This document shows, piece after piece, positions 11,198-21,972 of a stretch of 64,000 bases of DNA. The stretch spans positions 1-64,000 of the forward strand of contig JAQOOI010000025.1 in assembly GCA_028554645.1 (NCBI GenBank), written 5' to 3'. The position numbers and the translations under genes were made by a program. Below the pieces are notes generated by a model. That model was given only the letters and a program-made list of their open reading frames with translations, did no database searches and had not been told where the DNA came from. This DNA comes from Omphalotus guepiniiformis. Its lineage: Eukaryota; Basidiomycota; Agaricomycetes; Agaricales; Omphalotaceae. The stretch's first letter is position 1, and each line of letters opens with the position of its first letter.

Positions 11198-12595
11198 TCA
11201 GTTCATTGAGGTCCGATGAAAATTTTGAGAGTCTCCCTCATTTTTCACAGGGACACTCGCAGATTTCTGTGTTTCAGGGACAAGCTTTGGTTCACCAGGA
11301 ATAGGTTTAACCTTGATTCCTCTACCTCTGTCATATGTTCCCATTGTACACTTCATTCCACTGTTTGGATCTGTAATGGTGATCTCTTGTTCTCCAGTTT
11401 CAAAGTTTCTGACTACACTGCTTGTTAACACATCAAATGGTCTTCCCAAAAGAACATCATAAGGCACTTTATCTATTATGTGGATCTGCATATAGATAGT
11501 TATTTCTCCAAAGGTAAATGGTACATTTCTTGCTAGTCCCCTAGTAGCCTGTAATTGACCATTTGCACTTTGCATATGGATCACAGTCTCTGGGTCCCAT
11601 CTTAAACCAAGTCCAATAGCTACTCTTGTATCCATGGACACGATTTGAGAACCACTATCAACTACTGTCTCAACTTGTTGATCAGAGTGATTAATCTTTG
11701 GGTAGATTGCCTTTAGACTGTCAGTCTGGCTGGCTACTATAATGATCTTGTTCCTCTCATCTGGAGGTACATCTTTCTGATACTGGTCCACAACATCCTT
11801 GTGTACCACTGAACCTTTCTTAAGGTCATCTGTGTCTTCATCTAGGACAATAAACACATCTTCCCTTTCATAGGCCATATCTTCAATAAAGACCATATAA
11901 TTTGCCTGTACCAGATTGACATCTTCTTCTGGTAGAATACCATCAGGATCATCTTCATCCCTTACTTCATGAACAAAAGCCTTTACAGGACGCTTATACA
12001 CCCTGTTGTTCTTCAATTTTCTCTGCATAATCTTCTGAAGTGCCGGAGATATAGCAATGAGGTCCCCACTACTTATATCTATCTCAGATCTAAAGATTTT
12101 GTCTGCAATTTCTTCTGCTAGACCCGGTTTGAATAGTGAGTTTCTAAGCTTGAAATCGGGCTCAGATTTACGCGGAGGCTTTGTGTATACAATAGCATTC
12201 CTTGTATCATTACTCATTCCATCTTTAGTTCCAGATTGAGCTCCTTCAGTCTCATTTGACTTGTTCTGGCTTCCTACAGGCATTCCCTTTGGTATAGGTG
12301 GCCTATCTATTGCCTTTACATGATCAAACGGACGGTTAGATACTCTCCGTGCAATATCGTGGTTATTTTCAGAGGGAGATTCAATCTCCTCAGTGTCAGA
12401 ATCAACGGGTAGTTCAAAACGAACGGGCTCTTTTCTCATAGCAGGGGGTCTGTATTTCTCCCTTTCAGATGGTCTTAGTGTAGGTAGTAACACTTCAACT
12501 CTCTTCTTCTTTACAAGTTTATTTTCCTCAGGAGATTGACCTGTTTTGTGAGAAGGATTCTGAGTATATACAGCTTCTTCACCAATCTCCTTCAT
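11198..12595 (-). CDS. Retrotransposon aspartic protease polyprotein
   Basis: This 465-residue ORF lies between gag and pol. The retropepsin active site is visible as VVDSGSQIVS (the D-S/T-G triad), followed by the flap region and a DVLLGRPF hydrophobic segment near residue 380, typical of gypsy proteases. The first 200 residues are basic and low-complexity. It starts 8 bases after the gag stop, in a different frame, and ends 36 bases before the pol ATG, in a third frame. Its role is to mature the Gag and Pol polyproteins. Confidence 0.92.
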   Translation of the reverse strand: MKEIGEEAVYTQNPSHKTGQSPEENKLVKKKRVEVLLPTLRPSEREKYRPPAMRKEPVRFELPVDSDTEEIESPSENNHDIARRVSNRPFDHVKAIDRPPIPKGMPVGSQNKSNETEGAQSGTKDGMSNDTRNAIVYTKPPRKSEPDFKLRNSLFKPGLAEEIADKIFRSEIDISSGDLIAISPALQKIMQRKLKNNRVYKRPVKAFVHEVRDEDDPDGILPEEDVNLVQANYMVFIEDMAYEREDVFIVLDEDTDDLKKGSVVHKDVVDQYQKDVPPDERNKIIIVASQTDSLKAIYPKINHSDQQVETVVDSGSQIVSMDTRVAIGLGLRWDPETVIHMQSANGQLQATRGLARNVPFTFGEITIYMQIHIIDKVPYDVLLGRPFDVLTSSVVRNFETGEQEITITDPNSGMKCTMGTYDRGRGIKVKPIPGEPKLVPETQKSASVPVKNEGDSQNFHRTSMN

Positions 12596-12603
12596 TGGAA
12601 ACT

Positions 12604-14514
12604 CTAGTTTTTCGACTCAGAGTTGTTTTCTCGTTTCAGAATCTGCTTAGTTTCAGATTTAGCTGCTGGTGCCAGATTCTGCAAAGTATTGCAAACCTGA
12701 CTGAATTGAGCAACAAGGCTGTTGATAGCATCTAATGAACTACTTTGAGAGGGACCTGCTATAGCAGAATCCTCATCTTCAAAAGCATACAAGTTCTGGT
12801 CAACATGAGAGGAAGGTTGTTCCCATCCATGTCTTTTGGCAATTTCCTCAATCTTCTCCTTCTTAGACCGAGTATCAGATGGATCAGCTCTTGGCCAATA
12901 TACTCCATCTTTCAATGCCCATTTACCAGCACTATTTTTGATCATCCACCCCAACCTGATAAATCTAAGTTGATGTGGACAGTCCATAGATCTATGTCCA
13001 GGCTCATCACACATATAGCAATTGGAGTCAGCATGAGTATTATTATTCACCGATGACATCTGGGACGATCTTTGTACACTATTGTGTCCATTAGAGTTCA
13101 TTCCAGGTCCAGATTGGGAATTTGGAGCATTCATGTTCATCCTAACTGAGCTAGAAGTTGCTTGGGTCATTTTTGCCAAGTTAGCAACTGTCTCAGATAG
13201 CTTTGCAAGAGCTGCCAGATTCGTCTCCTGGGCTTGTCTAATCTGGTTAAACTGGTTCTGGTGACTATCCACTGTTGCAGACAATTTCATTGCCCACTGA
13301 TCTGGTTCTGACTTCACAGTAGATGCTACTTGGTAAGGATCATATAACTTCCTTGTAGCACTCTGCTCAGTTGTTGGGAGTATCCTAGAGTATCCTTCTG
13401 CCAGATTTGGACCATTCAAGAATAAACCAAAGTTGTATCCCCCTGCTCTTTTTACAGAACAGAGTTTTTCAGCCTCAGACATTACATCTTTCAGAGTAAA
13501 AGGGTCATCCTCTCTCTGAACTTGTAAGTGGCCATTGATCACTTTGTTTTCTAAGCGGTCCAGAAGTTTCCTTCTGAAGGGTTCATCTAGTGCACTCAAG
13601 AAACCAGCTACAGCTTCTGAGTTTGATACTACAGGTGTAGTACCAGAAGATAGTTTCTCATACTCAATCTCATACTCTCTTTTAAATGCCATCAGTTTCT
13701 GAATAGCACCAAGCACTATGAGCTTATATGCATCAATGATAGCATACAATCTTTGTCTAGATCCCAGTCCTCTATCTGCAGATTCAGGGAAATTTTTCAT
13801 TAATGCCTCTTTAAAAGCATCCCAATCCAAATCTTTAACAGCTTGAAGCCGTTGAAACTCTTCACGGGTATGGAACTCCATGTATCTGAGTGCCAACATC
13901 ACTTTAGCCGCATCTGTTTTAGTTCCGGTTGACACAAAGATGCCTTCCAGCTCTGCCAACCATGCAACCAATTCAGATGGATGTTTCTTATCGAAGATGG
14001 GTGCCTGCTTAGAGACTTTAGGTAGTTTCTCATTTTGCAACTCTTTAGCTGCAGGAACAGGAATCTGCATTCCTGTTGCATTTCCAAAAATGAAGATCTC
14101 TTCCATCTCAACAGGTCCTTGGGTAGGTCCTTGTTGCTGGGGAGCTTCATTCCCAGTAGCATTGTCATGAGTAGACATATTGTTTCTCGGGTTCCTTATT
14201 ATTTTAACAGGGATTCTTTTATGTGTCAAGGCAAAATATTGAGGACTGTTAACAAAGTTCCTCTTATTTTTCTTGTATCTAGCTGAGAGTTCAGATAAAT
14301 CTGGAGGTGTATTCCGTTCAGGAATAGTACTTAGGGACGAAAGAGACGAAAGTGGACTTGAATCTGGTTCAGATATGGCTTCTTTCTCTTTTCCTTTGGA
14401 ACTTTTCCTTCTGGATGACTGGTTCAGTGACAATTCTTCTGTTCCAGCTCTCTCAGAATTCTTAGTCTTTCTAGGACGTGTGTTTCTCTGTGAGCTGCTA
14501 ATTTTGACAAGCAA
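12604..14514 (-). CDS. Retrotransposon Gag with CCHC zinc knuckle
   Basis: The 636-residue capsid/nucleocapsid protein has a basic, serine-rich N-terminus, a central helical retrotransposon-gag region (for example PSELVAWLAELEGIF and the following helices), and a C-terminal knuckle CYMCDEPGHRSMDCP that fits CX2CX4HX4C, used for RNA packaging. It is the first ORF after the primer-binding site. The frame is uninterrupted. Confidence 0.95.
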   Translation of the reverse strand: MLVKISSSQRNTRPRKTKNSERAGTEELSLNQSSRRKSSKGKEKEAISEPDSSPLSSLSSLSTIPERNTPPDLSELSARYKKNKRNFVNSPQYFALTHKRIPVKIIRNPRNNMSTHDNATGNEAPQQQGPTQGPVEMEEIFIFGNATGMQIPVPAAKELQNEKLPKVSKQAPIFDKKHPSELVAWLAELEGIFVSTGTKTDAAKVMLALRYMEFHTREEFQRLQAVKDLDWDAFKEALMKNFPESADRGLGSRQRLYAIIDAYKLIVLGAIQKLMAFKREYEIEYEKLSSGTTPVVSNSEAVAGFLSALDEPFRRKLLDRLENKVINGHLQVQREDDPFTLKDVMSEAEKLCSVKRAGGYNFGLFLNGPNLAEGYSRILPTTEQSATRKLYDPYQVASTVKSEPDQWAMKLSATVDSHQNQFNQIRQAQETNLAALAKLSETVANLAKMTQATSSSVRMNMNAPNSQSGPGMNSNGHNSVQRSSQMSSVNNNTHADSNCYMCDEPGHRSMDCPHQLRFIRLGWMIKNSAGKWALKDGVYWPRADPSDTRSKKEKIEEIAKRHGWEQPSSHVDQNLYAFEDEDSAIAGPSQSSSLDAINSLVAQFSQVCNTLQNLAPAAKSETKQILKRENNSESKN

Positions 14515-14667
14515 ACTCTAAGTTATAAAACTTATAGATGGTTCAACAACTTCAAGGAAATTGTTGCTAAGTGAGGAACAGGGCAAAGTTCAACACAGAA
14601 AAGTCCAGATTTATTTCCAGACACGTGTAAATACACAGATAGTTCAATTATCAAGTCTAAAGCCACC

Positions 14668-14684
14668 CCTCGCGGTGGGCTCCA
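14668..14684 (-). other. Primer-binding site
   Basis: On the minus strand, two bases after the 5' LTR ends in CACTACA, the sequence reads TGGAGCCCACCGCGAGG. It starts with TGG, the complement of a tRNA 3' CCA end, as expected for the minus-strand DNA primer. I cannot name the tRNA from memory. Confidence 0.8.
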
Positions 14685-14686
14685 GA

Positions 14687-16530
14687 TGTAGTGACTATGA
14701 AATGAACGAGAGAGATACTCAAATGAGCACAATCCAACTCAAATCAAAATGATGTAGGGTGAGGTGTGACTGGCGTTGTCAGAGATTCCGCACAGTTAGA
14801 CGCAACAATTGAACTTCGAATCTGCAGGGTTACAGATGTCTTTATCTCAATCTGGGTGAAAAATGGCAGAGGGTATCTCAAAACACAAGATTCAGACAGA
14901 AGGTAAGGGTGGTTTTCAGGGTTCAGGAGGGATTCAGGACAATCAATCTCGATGTTTAAACTCGATCCAATGGTCAGACAATGCAGGGAACAGTTTCAGA
15001 TGCAGCACAGACAGTTTCAGCAGGCAGATTCAGCACAGACAGAACAGCAGTTTCAGCAAAGATTCAGTATCTCTTTCAATTTATCTGCCACAAGGGACTT
15101 TACAGAAGTTTTCACAACTGGATATTTCTCGAACTGAACTCTAAAGAGCCAGGCTATATTTCGTCTAAGAAGGTTTTCCTGCTTTGGCTTGTAGCTTTGG
15201 GCAGTACTTGCTTAAGAAAATCTAAATAGATACTCTGTAAGCTATATATACTAAATCATAAAATCAAACATATATCTCGAAATTAAAAGAGTAATCTGAA
15301 CAGTAAATGAGTCAAAAGTAAGTAAGTATCAATTGAGCAGAGATTGGATTCTTTTTAGGTAGTTTTCTAGGTAATTTTCCAGTTAGATAGTCAAAATGTA
15401 GGAACTTTGGGTATAGATTGGTATAAAAACAGAAATATATCGCTTTGTCCGCGTTCTAGGTGTGTTAGGGCGTACCCAGGGTATCTAAATAAAGGTCCAG
15501 ATCCTGTAAATAGCAACCAGTATCCTGACAGGTGACATTCTCCTTAGTGCATTGCAAATCTGGTCCCCTATAAGTTTCTCCAAAATTGGCACATCCTCCT
15601 CTACTAGGGCAGCATTAGGAGTTGTGTAGAAGCTCTAGAGCTTATCTAGACCAGGCTTCATCGTTTCTATCAGCCACAGTAAGGTACAGTAACTGTTTAT
15701 TTCAAGTTTTACCCCTATACATCTCTTTTTGGTCAGATTCGTACTCAGGTTATATTTCTTGTTTAGGATAGCTCTCAGCTTCTCCTAGGACAGTATTCTA
15801 TCCCATAGTTTCGTCTAAGACCTCCAATTAGAGCGCCTTTGTCTTTCATCAAGTTCAGAGGGTTACTGAATTTCAGAGAGATACTCAGATCCAGAGAGAT
15901 ACTCATTTTCAGTATCTAACTCCTTCCAGCATGAGTATTGAGTATCTAACTCATTTGTGCAGATGTAACTTTTGAATCTACTTCCATTATTACACAGATT
16001 GGCATTTCATCTCAGTGACATTATATCCACATAGTACCCAATGTACAATATTTCTCTGGTAATACAATCTTCAAGATTGCCCATATTCTCAGCATTCAAT
16101 CTTATAGTGCCAACTTAGTTAGCAAGACCAGCTGGAACTTTTGATCAGTCCAAAGGACTTAGATAGTTGTTCAATTGAAGTGAAAATCCATCAACCCCTT
16201 GGATTACAGTCAACAACACTTGGTAGAGTCTCTAGTTATTAGAGGGTGGGTCTGACCAACTCAATCTGGTATGGAACATTGGAATTCCAACACATCTGGA
16301 GAGGCATAACTAGTATCTCTTTGTATAACCCATTGGTCACAGTTGCTTAGTACCAGATTCAGTACTGTAGCAAACACTACACTTAGGTATTGTGAGTACA
16401 AGTATGTTTCATGTCTTAACTAGCAGTCTGGGGTGACTCTAGTCCTTTATGTTCAGTTTCCAATGCTTGAACATTCCATATTTACTTCAATCTGATAGAT
16501 TTCAGTACTGAAAGGCTTTTTGACGCAACA
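14687..16530 (-). repeat. 5' LTR of the gypsy element (complete, 1844 bp)
   Basis: Complete copy from TGTAGTGACTATG (14687) to TTGACGCAACA (16530). It carries the same GAGATACTC/GTATCTAACTC cluster (about 15880-15955) as the left LTR. In the transcribed orientation this LTR should hold the element promoter. It abuts an open frame in the flanking gene at 16531. Confidence 0.95.
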
Positions 16531-18862
16531 GCGGAGGCCCGCTTAACCGTCAAATTTTTGGCTGGACGGTGCCGCCATAAGAACGAATCCTTCGTTACAC
16601 TCCGAATTCGTAATCAATACAAAGATACGCTCCCAGACTTTGCTTCATCCCCAGATTACCCTCCTGCGACTGGGGGCACAGTGGAGTGAGTGCTCGTTGT
16701 CATAATCTATGCTATGGTACCCTCTGATTATCTCGCTCGCACAGTGTATTTGGGCAAGCCCGTCACTTCACCGTCAATGGCGGAACATTCCACATTAGTC
16801 ATACATCGACCACACACACTCTTCCACCGCCACCTGCTGCATCTGAGCCAGTAACAGACACAATCATGATAAGGCAGCCATCCCCGCCCGAAAATATCAC
16901 CCCAACATCCTCTCATCCACGCACAGAAGAAACAGGACATACACCAACTCTTCATACCTCGAACTCGATACCTCCGAGTGATGGCCCCGTGTGGTCAGAG
17001 AGTGAAGTTTATGCACGCCTTCTTCTACCTAAGCGTCATGGCTATCCGTTGTGGATACCCGAGCCCTATGAAGGCGTCTCGCCGGAATACGAGCTGGATG
17101 GTGTCAGGATCGGCGATGTCGGCATAGTGGACAACGACGGGGGATTTCAATTCCTCTTCAATGCGTGCCACAGTAGCCAGAGCCCAATCAACCGTGACGG
17201 AGTACCGGAAGGTTTCGTGCCATTTCCGTCCCATGACCTGAACATTCTACAACGACCTATGATTTTTGGTCGCGACACACATATCACGAGTGCGCACTTT
17301 CGAAAAAGGACTATGAACGAGTATGTATTTCCTGCAAGTTTCGTTGATCGCTGGGAAATGACGTTCTGTTGCAACAGACCGCTAACGGCGCCAAATATCC
17401 GTTCCATCGTGTCATTCGAATCGTCTAAGTCTGAAGGAGCGATTCTCGCACTGCCAGAGGGAGGATCTCGAACGAATGCGCAAAATCTTACCAAGCTACG
17501 CCAGTACGCTATCCACAATGCAAGGAGCTGGTACAAATATGCAAACGGAGAACGAGGATGGGAGATCCAAAACGATTCCTTGTACCTTATTACTGGCTGC
17601 GATAAGTGTACATGCTGGGCTATGGCATCGTTCTCAGACGGTCCCTGTGACTCGAACGAAACAACGTCGTTAGAATTGACGACTCTCTTAGAGGACGGGC
17701 CAGAAAATGGCGAAACAGTCACGCTCGTGTGGAAAGAGAGAAACTCTACGGCTGCGGTTCGCACAGGACCGCATTGTACGCCTGCTAATAGCGCACGAAC
17801 GCGTCCCAACAACCAATGCGTGTTTGTACGTGGATATAAAATTGCTATAGGGATGGGAACAAGAAGCGGAACAGCGGAAGATACTTCACTCACCTCCATT
17901 GTCACTTCTTCCCCCGAGAGTCTTCTTGGTAAAGGAGCCGGTACACCTTATGGGCTAGATTCTGGGTACTTTTCAGGGACATCTGCTGACAAGGGATCAA
18001 ATCCGTCTTCAGATTCCAGCACTTCCAGTGGAACACAGCATTCGAGCACTCAACGGCTCGTAATGTCGTGGCAGTTTCCTGAACAGCGCGCTGTATGGTT
18101 TTATGCTTGTTGTGGTTGCTCATACATCTTATGTACCTTAACACAGATCTTTCATCCTTCTGATATCATCAATCCTTACCTTCTTGCACAGGTGCGCTTC
18201 TTCGATTGCCATAGACATGTATATCGTGCATGAACTCCATTTATGAAGAGTCACTCAGCAGAAGCAGTTGCTCTTACCCACGATGATGATTGGTGCTATG
18301 TTCTGAACGAGGTATTTCAATCGTTTCATAAAGACCTCTAAACCATAACATACTACGGTCATTTCTAGGATGACACAAGTATTCCCCCTGAACAAGAACT
18401 GCTCAGCCGAATCCAGAGTCAATTTGATGTCCACTACTATTTTAGTAAGCTCATTCAAATATCAAGCAAGGTTTATGCTGACTGGGACCATTCAAAAATA
18501 AAGACGGTATATTTTTCCTTTGCCCTGAGCCATCCCAGTCCTATTTCCGTACATTGAATGAGTCTTCAATTGACAAGACAAGCATTGATTTTCGCGGAAA
18601 CCCATCTCCTGGCATCACTGCTGAGGCTGATGGGTCTGGGATATCACTCTTTGATACACCTGACTTTTCCGACGCGTCACCTTCCGTGCTCTCGGATGTG
18701 CTAGTTACACCTGGGCCTGAAAGCCTCTCTCTGATCGATCCAGCGTTAAACATGTGGACAACTTCACCTTCTGACTCTACTTCAAATTCAAAGGCGGGGG
18801 ATTGGAATGTTGAAGATCCCCTCTTCAGCGATTATTACACGGACATTTTACCGACTCCTTGA
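16531..18862 (+). CDS. Agaricomycete-specific protein of unknown function, 5' end cut by the retrotransposon or unresolved
   Basis: Exons: (frame open from 16531)-16685, 16745-18191, 18249-18311, 18369-18470, 18539-18862, all in frame. The second exon has FTVNGGTFHI near its start, LLPKRHGYPLWIPEP, RIGDVGIVDNDGGFQFLFNAC, and the later exons add ALTHDDDW. I know this combination from many uncharacterised Agaricomycete proteins. There is no catalytic motif, and the C-terminal 100 residues are S/T/D-rich. The first exon assignment is weak: it reads from the LTR edge without an ATG, so the true start was lost, lies left of the element, or is a nearby start that I cannot see. The ATG at 16866 would skip the conserved NGGTF segment. 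Confidence 0.7.
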
Positions 18863-19244
18863 CATAGACTAGTGAATGAGTGTAGATTACATGTACATAT
18901 ACAAAGTAGCATTGCGAAGAGGATATCATAATGATGAACATGCACTGGTAGTGATGTAGTAAATTTACTCTTTTGAAAGTGAAGAACCGAATGTCATATC
19001 GTAGAAATTTCAAAGCATCAAAGTCGGCGGGAGCGAGCAATGGCACCGCAATAAGGAGCGGTGGACCCATATTGTCACAGTGTCCGACTGCGCATCTGGT
19101 CATTCTGACCATGACATGGGCGATTTGGCATTGTCGCTTCAGCTGGTCGGCGGTGTCACGGTCGCCTGGTGTCGAATATGATCATTGATAGGCTTGGGGC
19201 GCGTTTCTGGTCTCATGGCGCGAGGAATTCATCAACTACGGACA
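18863..19244. other. Intergenic spacer
   Basis: The two flanking genes converge here. I see no conserved ORF or repeat. Confidence 0.5.
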
Positions 19245-19763
19245 TCAACAGCAAGGGTCGGACATCGAGGATCGTATGGCCCAGGACATGGGGCACATCA
19301 CAGTCGCAAAATAGTCGATGAAGACGTCAAATAGCCATGTATCGTCGGGATTTGTATCCACGAGCATGTCACATTCATCCGAGTAGTCAAGGCTTTCGCA
19401 CGTCTCATCCACGTCCATGAAGCTTTCTGGTCCATCCATGTCCTCGTCGTATTCTTCTGGTCTATAAGCGGAAAATAGAACTTCTGAGATGCCTAGGTCG
19501 CCAGCGACTTGGCAGCTTGTTACGGACAGTGGCACTGGAGCTGCGGGTTCAGTGAACGACCACATTTGGTTCTGTCATACATGAACTTTGAATGAACTTG
19601 GTATTGAGATATGCACACGCACTTTGATAGGCTCGAGTTGCTGGGTGTAATATTCGCAACTTCTGTCAAGAATTTGCGGCAGAGAAATGAGTGGCTCGAC
19701 CCTCGAGATAATGCTTGTGGTCATGATATGAAGTCGAGTGTTGGTTTGTAGCTCTTGATACAT
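19245..19763 (-). CDS. Hypothetical acidic protein, two exons
   Basis: Exon 1 is 19763-19623 and exon 2 is 19571-19245, joined by a GTGCGT donor and an ATGACAG acceptor in phase 0, giving 155 residues. The C-terminal half is strongly acidic (PEEYDEDMDGPESF, DVDETCESLDYSDECD). I recognise no family. The start could also be the ATG at 19721. Frame continuity over the intron and the biased composition are the only support. Confidence 0.4.
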
Positions 19764-20524
19764 ATATTAGTTGTTTCGCGGTGAAGCAAGTCAAAGACAT
19801 GATCCCTTTATCTTGCTTGAAGAAAGAAAGATGGCGCGTCGGGAAGGGACACAAAGAGCGCCACTCCCCATTGTCATACCCAAGCAATCAACGAGGAAAG
19901 AGCTTGGCTAGAAACGTTTGAACTTGTATGGTACGTGTTTAATGTCCAGGGCAACCGAAGCGGTCCAATTGACGAGCACTGAAGCGACTTTCAAGGACTC
20001 GATTCAGAAACCATTCGTATGGGTGTACACGCAGCACAACCAGAGAAACCGACACCATAATTTGGGGTCCATTTCTGGACAAGTTCCAAGTTCAACGGAA
20101 GATAGCAGTTTGCAATGATTTGATAGATTGTAGCACCAGGACTGGAAGAGTTTGACAGTGACAGAAGTTCAAGTGCCGGCGGTATAGGCGGTATGTAGCA
20201 CCATTCAGATTCTGTCAGGGGAAGCTTACATAATACCGCTTTATTTCTACTATCAGATTCACCTGTCTTTCCTTGACTTCCCCGTCCATCTCTCCTTGTA
20301 GAATCAACTGCAATATGAATCAAGACATCTCCATGTGCAAGCTCTCCAAACGTGTAGGACTGGACACAAGGTCACCGTATGAGTCATGATATTATAGCAT
20401 GGTCAATTCTTACTTCTTCTCGGTTCGTTTTGCACGTTCGTGTTCGGTGAAAAGGAATAAAGCTGAAATACGTGTCATTGCCTTTCGTTCTCTTCAGTCT
20501 CAACTTCAAGCTCCCGTGATAGCA
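19764..20524. other. Spacer with a possible minus-strand coding remnant
   Basis: An open minus-strand frame covers 19991-20323 and continues upstream through a segment reading SYTFGELAHGDVLIHIAV (about 20355-20310), which looks protein-like. I could not join it to a start codon or to the gene at 19763 with sound splice sites. It may be an exon of a gene I cannot resolve or a decayed one. Confidence 0.3.
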
Positions 20525-21732
20525 ATGATGATGATGAAGTATCGTATGACATTTCTGGTCCAGATACTTTCTGCCCTCGCGGTTGTTCAAGTCCAAGGAC
20601 AGAATATCGTGTTGACCAATGACGATGGTCAGTTGGTTCCTTCATCTCACAGTCGTACAATATTCTGATGAGCATTAGGTTGGGCGGTTGCCATGATTCG
20701 TGCCCAGAACGACGCGCTCAAAAGTCAGGGTTACACAGTGCGTACTTCCGATGAGCCTTTTTCCGACGATTATCGCTCATAACTATGTCACGCATTTCCA
20801 GGTCGTTTTATCTGCCCCTGCTGAAAACAAGTCCGGCACTGGATCATCGACGACCACTCCCACTAACCTTACGACGCCGTGCGAGTTTAACACTTGTCCT
20901 ACGGGCTCGCCTGCGGTAGGCTTCAATGCCTCTGATCGTGAGTCGAAAAATTGTCGGTGACACACTCGTAGTAACTGGTCGACCACAGCTTTCCTAAATT
21001 ATGTCAATGCTTTCCCGGCTGACTCCGTTCGCTATGGAATTCAGACTCGTATGCCAGAGTTACTCAACGCCACTCCTGATTTTGTCGTAAGCGGACCTAA
21101 TGTCGGAAGTACGTCAGTTGCAGCGGCTTCGAGCAGGAAAACTAAACTTGCTTAACAGACAATTTGGGAAGCACGGTGCAGATTTCCGGAACAGTGTATG
21201 TCGTATCGCTCCGTCCTAGCAGTGATCACCACCCAACTCTACTGATATACTATCTAGTGGTGCAGCTTGCGAGGCTGTTATTGAAGGCGTCCCTGCCGTT
21301 GCGTTTTCCGGCGCTTCATCTTTAGCCCAGGACTCATACACAACCCTCGAGTCGGATCCGAACTCTACCGATTCCGTTGCTGCTGCTATTTATGCGGCCT
21401 TGACCACCACCTTTACAAACGCCCTTCTCTCTGGTCCGACCCCAATCTTGCCTGTTGGGATTGTACTCAACGTAAACTATCCTGTAATCGATGATTGCCT
21501 AAGCCCGTCCGACTACAGCTTTGTGCTATCTCGTATCTTGAGTGCGAGCAAGACGGATGTGGAAACTTGTGGTAGTGATCATCTTCCAACCGAGACTTCC
21601 GTGGTCAACACATCTGGATGCTTCGTCAGTGTCAGCGTGTTTAATGCCAGCACTAAAGCGGATGTGGATGCAGAGGCTCAAGCATTCGTATTGAATAGGT
21701 TGGGCGGATTACTTTCTTGTTTGCCGGAGTGA
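20525..21732 (+). CDS. Secreted SurE-type acid phosphatase/nucleotidase, tandem copy A
   Basis: Six exons: 20525-20627, 20679-20737, 20802-20937, 20989-21108, 21159-21195, 21258-21732, giving 309 residues. The SurE fold hydrolyses phosphomonoesters, often nucleotides. Visible active-site elements are TNDDG (metal-binding aspartates), SAPAENKSG and VSGPNVG (the SGxN asparagine). The N-terminus (after several Met codons, FLVQILSALAVVQVQGQ) is a likely signal peptide, so the enzyme is probably secreted; paired cysteines (CEFNTC and later) agree. It has one intron more than its neighbours, inside the codon after NDD. The exact first Met among four in a row is uncertain. Confidence 0.88.
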
Positions 21733-21972
21733 TCTGTATAGCAAATCATGTGCGATATTCATGAATGAATGGTTCATGCGGATCTCATTGACGCATGTTG
21801 CTGGCCCTCTTTTTCTTTAGAGAGCTCAAATTTTGACACTGCCTGCCAAACAATTGTTCTCTTCTCTCATCTCTGAAAGCACGTTCCAAACGTACGTGAG
21901 GGCGGTTTGATCACCCCTTCGCTAGGTTTAAAAGGGAGCTTTCAAGGCCCTCCATCACTAGTCCTCACCGAC

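Larger units (their letters stand above)
1..16530 (-). mobile_element. Ty3/gypsy LTR retrotransposon, about 16.5 kb, with two antisense cargo genes
   Basis: The element is bounded by two near-identical direct repeats of about 1.84 kb that begin TG and end CA in either orientation. Reading on the minus strand, the order is 5' LTR (16530-14687), primer-binding site, gag, protease, RT-RNase H-integrase, polypurine tract, 3' LTR (1844-1). Integrase after RNase H defines the Ty3/gypsy superfamily. Gag, protease and pol are each uninterrupted, so the copy may be autonomous. Between pol and the polypurine tract lies about 5 kb with two plus-strand, intron-bearing genes, which is not part of a standard gypsy plan. 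The left end is cut by the window, so the target-site duplication cannot be tested; the right flank begins GCGGA. That all parts move as one unit is inferred from the outer LTR pair. Confidence 0.95.
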
